DNA from: Brevipalpus yothersi
Taxonomy: Eukaryota > Arthropoda > Arachnida > Trombidiformes > Tenuipalpidae
Direction: 5' to 3'
NCBI GenBank assembly: GCA_003956705.1
Contig: QZCP01000690.1
Location: forward strand, 83,691-147,690
DNA length: 64,000 bases
Position 1 is the stretch's first letter; each line of letters begins with the position of its first letter. This document shows positions 59,955-64,000 of this stretch, piece after piece. The notes under the pieces are model-generated. The model was given only the letters and a program-made list of their open reading frames with translations. It did no database searches and was not told the origin of the DNA. The translations under genes and the position numbers were made by a program.

Positions 59955-60407
59955 ATGGAAGCCTTGTTGACTGATTTCATTTCACCAGAAGAGCTACGAA
60001 ATTTTGAGCAAAAGTATCTGGATGAAAAGCGTAACGATGGTCCAACCGAGAAGACTCGATTTGAATATGCATGGGCTTTGATACGAAGTAAATTTAAGGG
60101 TGATGTTCGACGTGGTATCGATATATTGGAAGAGCTCGCTCGTGATGAGAAGACTCGTGATAAGCGAGACTTTTTGTACTATTTGAGTGTGGCTAACACC
60201 AAGATAGGTGAATATGATCGAGCATTGGAATTGGTGGAAAGATTTTTGCAAGTTGAACCTCATAATCGTCAAGCATCCGAATTGAAAGCTATAATCAAGG
60301 AACGAGTCAAAAAAGATGGTCTTAAAGGTGCTGCTATTGCGGGTGGAGCTGCTCTGGTTGTTGGTGGATTGGTGACCTTGGGTCTTGCTCTTTCTGGTAG
60401 AAAATAG
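59955..60407 (+). CDS. FIS1: Mitochondrial fission 1 protein
   Basis: 150 residues from ATG 59955. FIS1 is a tail-anchored outer-membrane protein of mitochondria and peroxisomes that takes part in recruiting the fission machinery. The TPR-like bundle shows FEYAWALIRSKFKGDVRRGI, RDFLYYLSVANTKIGEYDRAL and LQVEPHNRQASELK, aligning along its whole length with vertebrate FIS1. A single C-terminal transmembrane helix (about 128-146) ends in the basic tail SGRK. The same frame stays open for 84 codons upstream, but that segment has no in-frame ATG at its start and contains the probable leader acceptor at 59810, so it is treated as untranslated. Confidence 0.95.
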   Translation: MEALLTDFISPEELRNFEQKYLDEKRNDGPTEKTRFEYAWALIRSKFKGDVRRGIDILEELARDEKTRDKRDFLYYLSVANTKIGEYDRALELVERFLQVEPHNRQASELKAIIKERVKKDGLKGAAIAGGAALVVGGLVTLGLALSGRK

Positions 60408-60842
60408 TAATAATAATTGATATTCCTATATACAATTATATTTTCATGTAAAAATGGTTTCCACGGCAAGGAACAAAAAGTGTCCCAGGGAATATTAACT
60501 AGTATTATTGCATTCATTGTACTCTCAAATCGATTGGTGAATACACATACCTACACTCGTGTATATATGTTCTGAAGATTTTATTCGATATCAATAAGAA
60601 AGCGAAACAGATGTGTTGAAGATCTTGGGCAGAAAAATTTTTCACTTTATTTCATTAATTAATTCGGACATTGATTTGATGCGTTTGAAATTATTTCATT
60701 TTCTTTTTTTTATATCACATTGGTGTGATTATTATGGGGGAGGGATTAAAGCAATGTTGTTGCGGATGATGACGATGATGATGATCATATTAATGAATGA
60801 ATGATGATAGTAATATTGGATAATGATGATACATCATTATGT
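60408..60842. other. Convergent spacer between FIS1 and MsrB
   Basis: Tail-to-tail spacer of 435 bp with GATGAT-type low complexity (60768-60810). No gene is seen. Confidence 0.5.
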
Positions 60843-62041
60843 TTATTTGGATGAGATCGGGGTGTTTGACTTACTCATATCACTCACAATGGTTGCTGTT
60901 GATGTTTGGGTTGCTGTTGCCGGTTGTGTTTTATTAAATTTTAAAGCTGCCGAATTAACGCAATACCTTAATCCGGTAGGCTTTGGTCCATCATCGAAAA
61001 CATGTCCCAAATGTGATCCACACTTGGCACACGAGACTTCAGTTCGTACCAGATCAGGCTTAAGTGCTAGGAGCAGAAGATTTCCGCCGACTTTGTATCA
61101 TCATCATGTGTAAGAGGAAAGAAGATACGAAATCAGGTCATGAAAAACGAAGCGTAAACACGAATATCGATTGGGTATGAAATGTAAACATTCCATACAA
61201 AATTTTATCTCACTCTCTTGGTAGGCTCAGATTTCTGGTTAATTTTGAGCCGAAAATTTTTACATAGAATGAACACTCACCATGAGACAAATCTGGTGCT
61301 GAATTTATTCTATTCGGATCAATTATATCGCTAAATGCTGGCCAGCCACACCCAGAATCATATTTGCAATTAGATGAAAATATTTCTTGTCCACAAACGC
61401 AGCAGGAATAAGTTCCATTCTCTTTGAGTTTCAAATATTCGCCGGAAAATTGCCTTAGTGATTTATCAGGAAAAAATGATATAGTCAGCAATGATGAACA
61501 TAAAATGATACAAAAAATATGAAAAGATTATACTTTATTGAACTAATCTGAATGATTATATATATATGTATCAATTGCTTTCCTGGATTTTCCTTCTCTG
61601 TTAAAATGTTCCCATCAAAATGAAATGTATCTCTACCACAAGCATATTTTCATAGACATGTAAAGCATTTGCTTTGAAGCGAAACATCTCTGTACATTTT
61701 CGAAGATAAAAATATTCAAGCAAAAAAAACGATCAAAATAATTTGGCCACTATACTAATACAACAAAAGCGAACATTATGAACCAGAATTTTAAATCTCT
61801 CTCAATCTAATTGAATACAAAGAAACAATGCAACATACAGGTAATACACATATACACACATGCATACTTACCTTTCAGTATGTTTTTCTTGTGTAACCTT
61901 GTACTGAAGAGGTGTTAAACGATTTTTCAACTCGTTTTTATCCACTACAATTTGAGGCTTTTTAGGCTTTAAGAATGAGAATCTCTTTTTGGCTGGCTTT
62001 ACAGGTGGCTTTTGAGCTTCCGATACACTTTCCCAAGGCAT
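60843..62041 (-). CDS. Methionine-R-sulfoxide reductase B
   Basis: Three exons: 62041-61872, 61453-61281 and 61066-60843. Phases are 2 and 1, giving 188 residues. It reduces the R form of methionine sulfoxide in proteins. The fold is fully represented: LTPLQYKVTQEKHTER, FSGEYLKLKENGTYSC, the zinc pairs CVCG and CAKCG, SGCGWPAF with the resolving Cys, HLGHVFDDGPKPTG and RYCVNSAAL with the catalytic Cys (Cys, not selenocysteine). A basic, Lys/Pro-rich 38-residue N-terminal extension precedes the domain; it is not a typical mitochondrial presequence or signal peptide, so the enzyme is probably cytosolic or nuclear. About 30 residues of Ser/Thr-rich tail follow the domain. Confidence 0.94.
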
Positions 62042-64000
62042 TTTGCGGCGAATATTGATAATATTAATGTTGTTATTATATATATATATAATTATGTAAA
62101 AAAAAGAATCGAAAGAGAGCTCTCAAAATGCTCTCAGTTCTCCGGGTAATACTGGAGAAAATGAGAATAGAAGACGCATCACCGAGAAGAGGAGATATTC
62201 ATAGCCTCCAAAGTCTCAGCTTGATAGCATGAAGAGAGAGAGAGAGAGAGGAGAGAGAGGAGAGAGAGGAGAGAAGAGAGAGAGAAAGAGAGAGAAAATA
62301 AAGAGAGAGAGAAGGGATTGCATGTTGTGTAGTAAATAAATAAGCATCATGTAAGCATTGGAAAAGTTCCACCAAAGTCGAGGGATTGGCAGTGGTTGAA
62401 AACGGAAATAACGTTGCTCCTACTTTTGGCGTAGCTTTTCTTAACTTTTGACGGTCTCAATCTCACCCAAAGTTCCATGTAGCTGAGTAGGATGATGGAG
62501 ATAATTTTTGGATAACTCAACATCGGTTCAAGGGTAGACAACATGTATGTTTTGGTAGCTGAACATCATGTGATATACTGTACCATTAATCTCGAATTGT
62601 GAGCCATGAGATAACGAAAACAATTTCATTTTCATTTCATGAGTTCAATTGGATGATTTTTATTTTTATTTTCGATCACAGCAAATCTAATGATGAATAT
62701 TTTATAATCGCTAAGATAACGGTCCCAATAACAAGGCTTGTGGCAATAACTTTGATTGTACATCTTCACAATGCTTTCGACGGATTTGATAATTCTATTT
62801 TGATATAATCTATCATGATAACGAAACCTTGTTGATAAATGAAGAATATCAAGGTAGATAGTAATGAGGCCTCATCGAACTTTCTGTGGAAGATATTTTC
62901 ATTGGAGTTTTCTAGTCCTCACGCTTAGATTCGACTTAAGAAGAGCTTATTGAAATCCTGGAAATCCTGGAAATACCCAAGAAAAGAGTGAACATCAGGA
63001 GTCAATAAGGGCAGAAGATGTCTTCTCAGAGAAGAATGTTCAAGAATTCACCTTACATGTGGATGTACATCATATCAATGTAGATACCCAAGGAATAATC
63101 AAGAATTTGCTGTTACAGATTCTTTGCTTTGTCAGTCGAATTTGCGTCTAGACTTCTCGGACTGTTTATCTAACCTCACATTATTTTCTTTCATTTATTT
63201 TAGGATCTAATCCTTGCATTTTGAATCTCACATTTAGAATATTAAGAATCTGGATTCTCGTCGTAGTAGACTATTGGAGCGGATGCTAGCAAATCATTTC
63301 ATGACACAGATTGCCTTAAACAAAATTTTTTATAGGTGAAGTCATTCGTGTGATCTAGTTTGGTGGATCAATCTGACAATTTTGAGATGAACAATCTAGA
63401 GAAGGGTTCTCAACCTTCACTATTGACTCACCTCTAGATCGAGGTCAAAAAAACGAAGAAACAGGAGAAGATAAAAAGTGATTCCTTGATGCAAACATGG
63501 ACAGGAAATTAGAGTCAATTATCATTGAATGTTAATTGAAGAGTGATGACGAGGTTGAAAAAAATTTTGAGCCAATCAGTCGAGTTTGATTAAGTTTTCG
63601 ACGCTAAAGAGAGGTTTATCTTAAAATTTGCCTTTTGTTTCCAATCAGCATTCTTATATCACAAGTTTCATCCTCAATTTGCTCTCGCCACAAGAGCAAC
63701 TTTCACTTTCCTTCCTTTTCCGGTTCATAATTCTCGTTGAAAAATTTTGAGTTTTGAATTTTCTCAATTTCTACAATTTTCTCTCAAATGAATCAAATTG
63801 ATTAAAATCCATCTACATTCTTTGTAAGTGATTGAGATAGTGAGCCAGTATATTGATCACAAAATACATATGATTCACTTGTTGATCATAACATATCATT
63901 CAAAGCTCTTCAATCATCAATGAACTTCAAGGCCTAAGTATCAGATTTCTATTATGATGAAGAGAGCTGATTCCTTTCCTAAACAGGAAATTCAAATACC
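62042..64000. other. Intergenic to the right edge
   Basis: A GA-rich stretch at 62232-62313 lies upstream of MsrB. The rest is AT-rich with short open frames and no recognisable exon or RNA gene. Confidence 0.5.

Noticed and set aside
60823..61113. Plus-strand open frame of 96 codons
   Set aside because: Antisense shadow of the third MsrB exon, whose minus-strand frame carries the zinc and catalytic cysteines.

Overview
This is a eukaryotic, almost certainly arthropod, genomic window. It is AT-rich, its genes have few introns with GT-AG borders, it has (GA)n/(CT)n microsatellites throughout, and it carries typical animal genes: a DCC/neogenin netrin receptor, a tetraspanin, a GH18 chitinase with a CBM14 domain, and animal fatty acid synthase. 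An acariform mite is my best guess from gene style, but nothing in the sequence proves it. There is one assembly gap (N run, 42648-43272) inside a GA repeat.

Layout. 1-2304 (-): 5' part of a DCC-like receptor that appears to start with a signal peptide and go straight into FN3 domains. 3339-3811 (-): a tiny secreted Tyr/Gly-rich peptide gene. 4946-6169 (-): a lineage-specific coiled-coil gene interrupted by one in-frame TGA. 7396-17202 (-): complete five-exon fatty acid synthase. 17203-21262: gene-poor. 21263-25447 (+): type II membrane mucin-like protein with a SEA domain. 26287-31593 (-): MFSD6-like transporter. 32245-33224 (-): cysteine-rich secreted protein. 35039-35767 (+): tetraspanin. 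37409-38992 (+): chitinase. 40264-41171 (+): secreted protein with two thyroglobulin type-1 repeats. 41986-42397 (-): second Tyr/Gly-rich peptide gene. 44314-46425 (-): peroxisomal acyl-CoA oxidase ending in SKL. 46426-51098: gene-poor. 51099-54194 (-): PPM1G phosphatase, head-to-head with MED28 (54804-55277, +). 56761-57498 (+): histone H1. 59955-60407 (+): FIS1. 60843-62041 (-): MsrB.

Exon structures for the spliced genes were built by hand from splice consensus. In each complete model all intron phases match and the total is a whole number of codons. Fatty acid synthase catalytic residues fall within a few positions of their known animal positions, which supports that model.

Most of the window is housekeeping. 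The least expected content is the small-peptide family. It has two intact genes about 38 kb apart, two decayed copies (44058-44200 and about 48940-49430), and about 450 bp of upstream sequence that is recognisably the same in three places. The shared upstream region is where GA/CT tracts have expanded to different lengths, in one case enough to break the assembly. The Ig-less DCC-like start and the TGA-split coiled-coil gene are the other loci that most merit a check.
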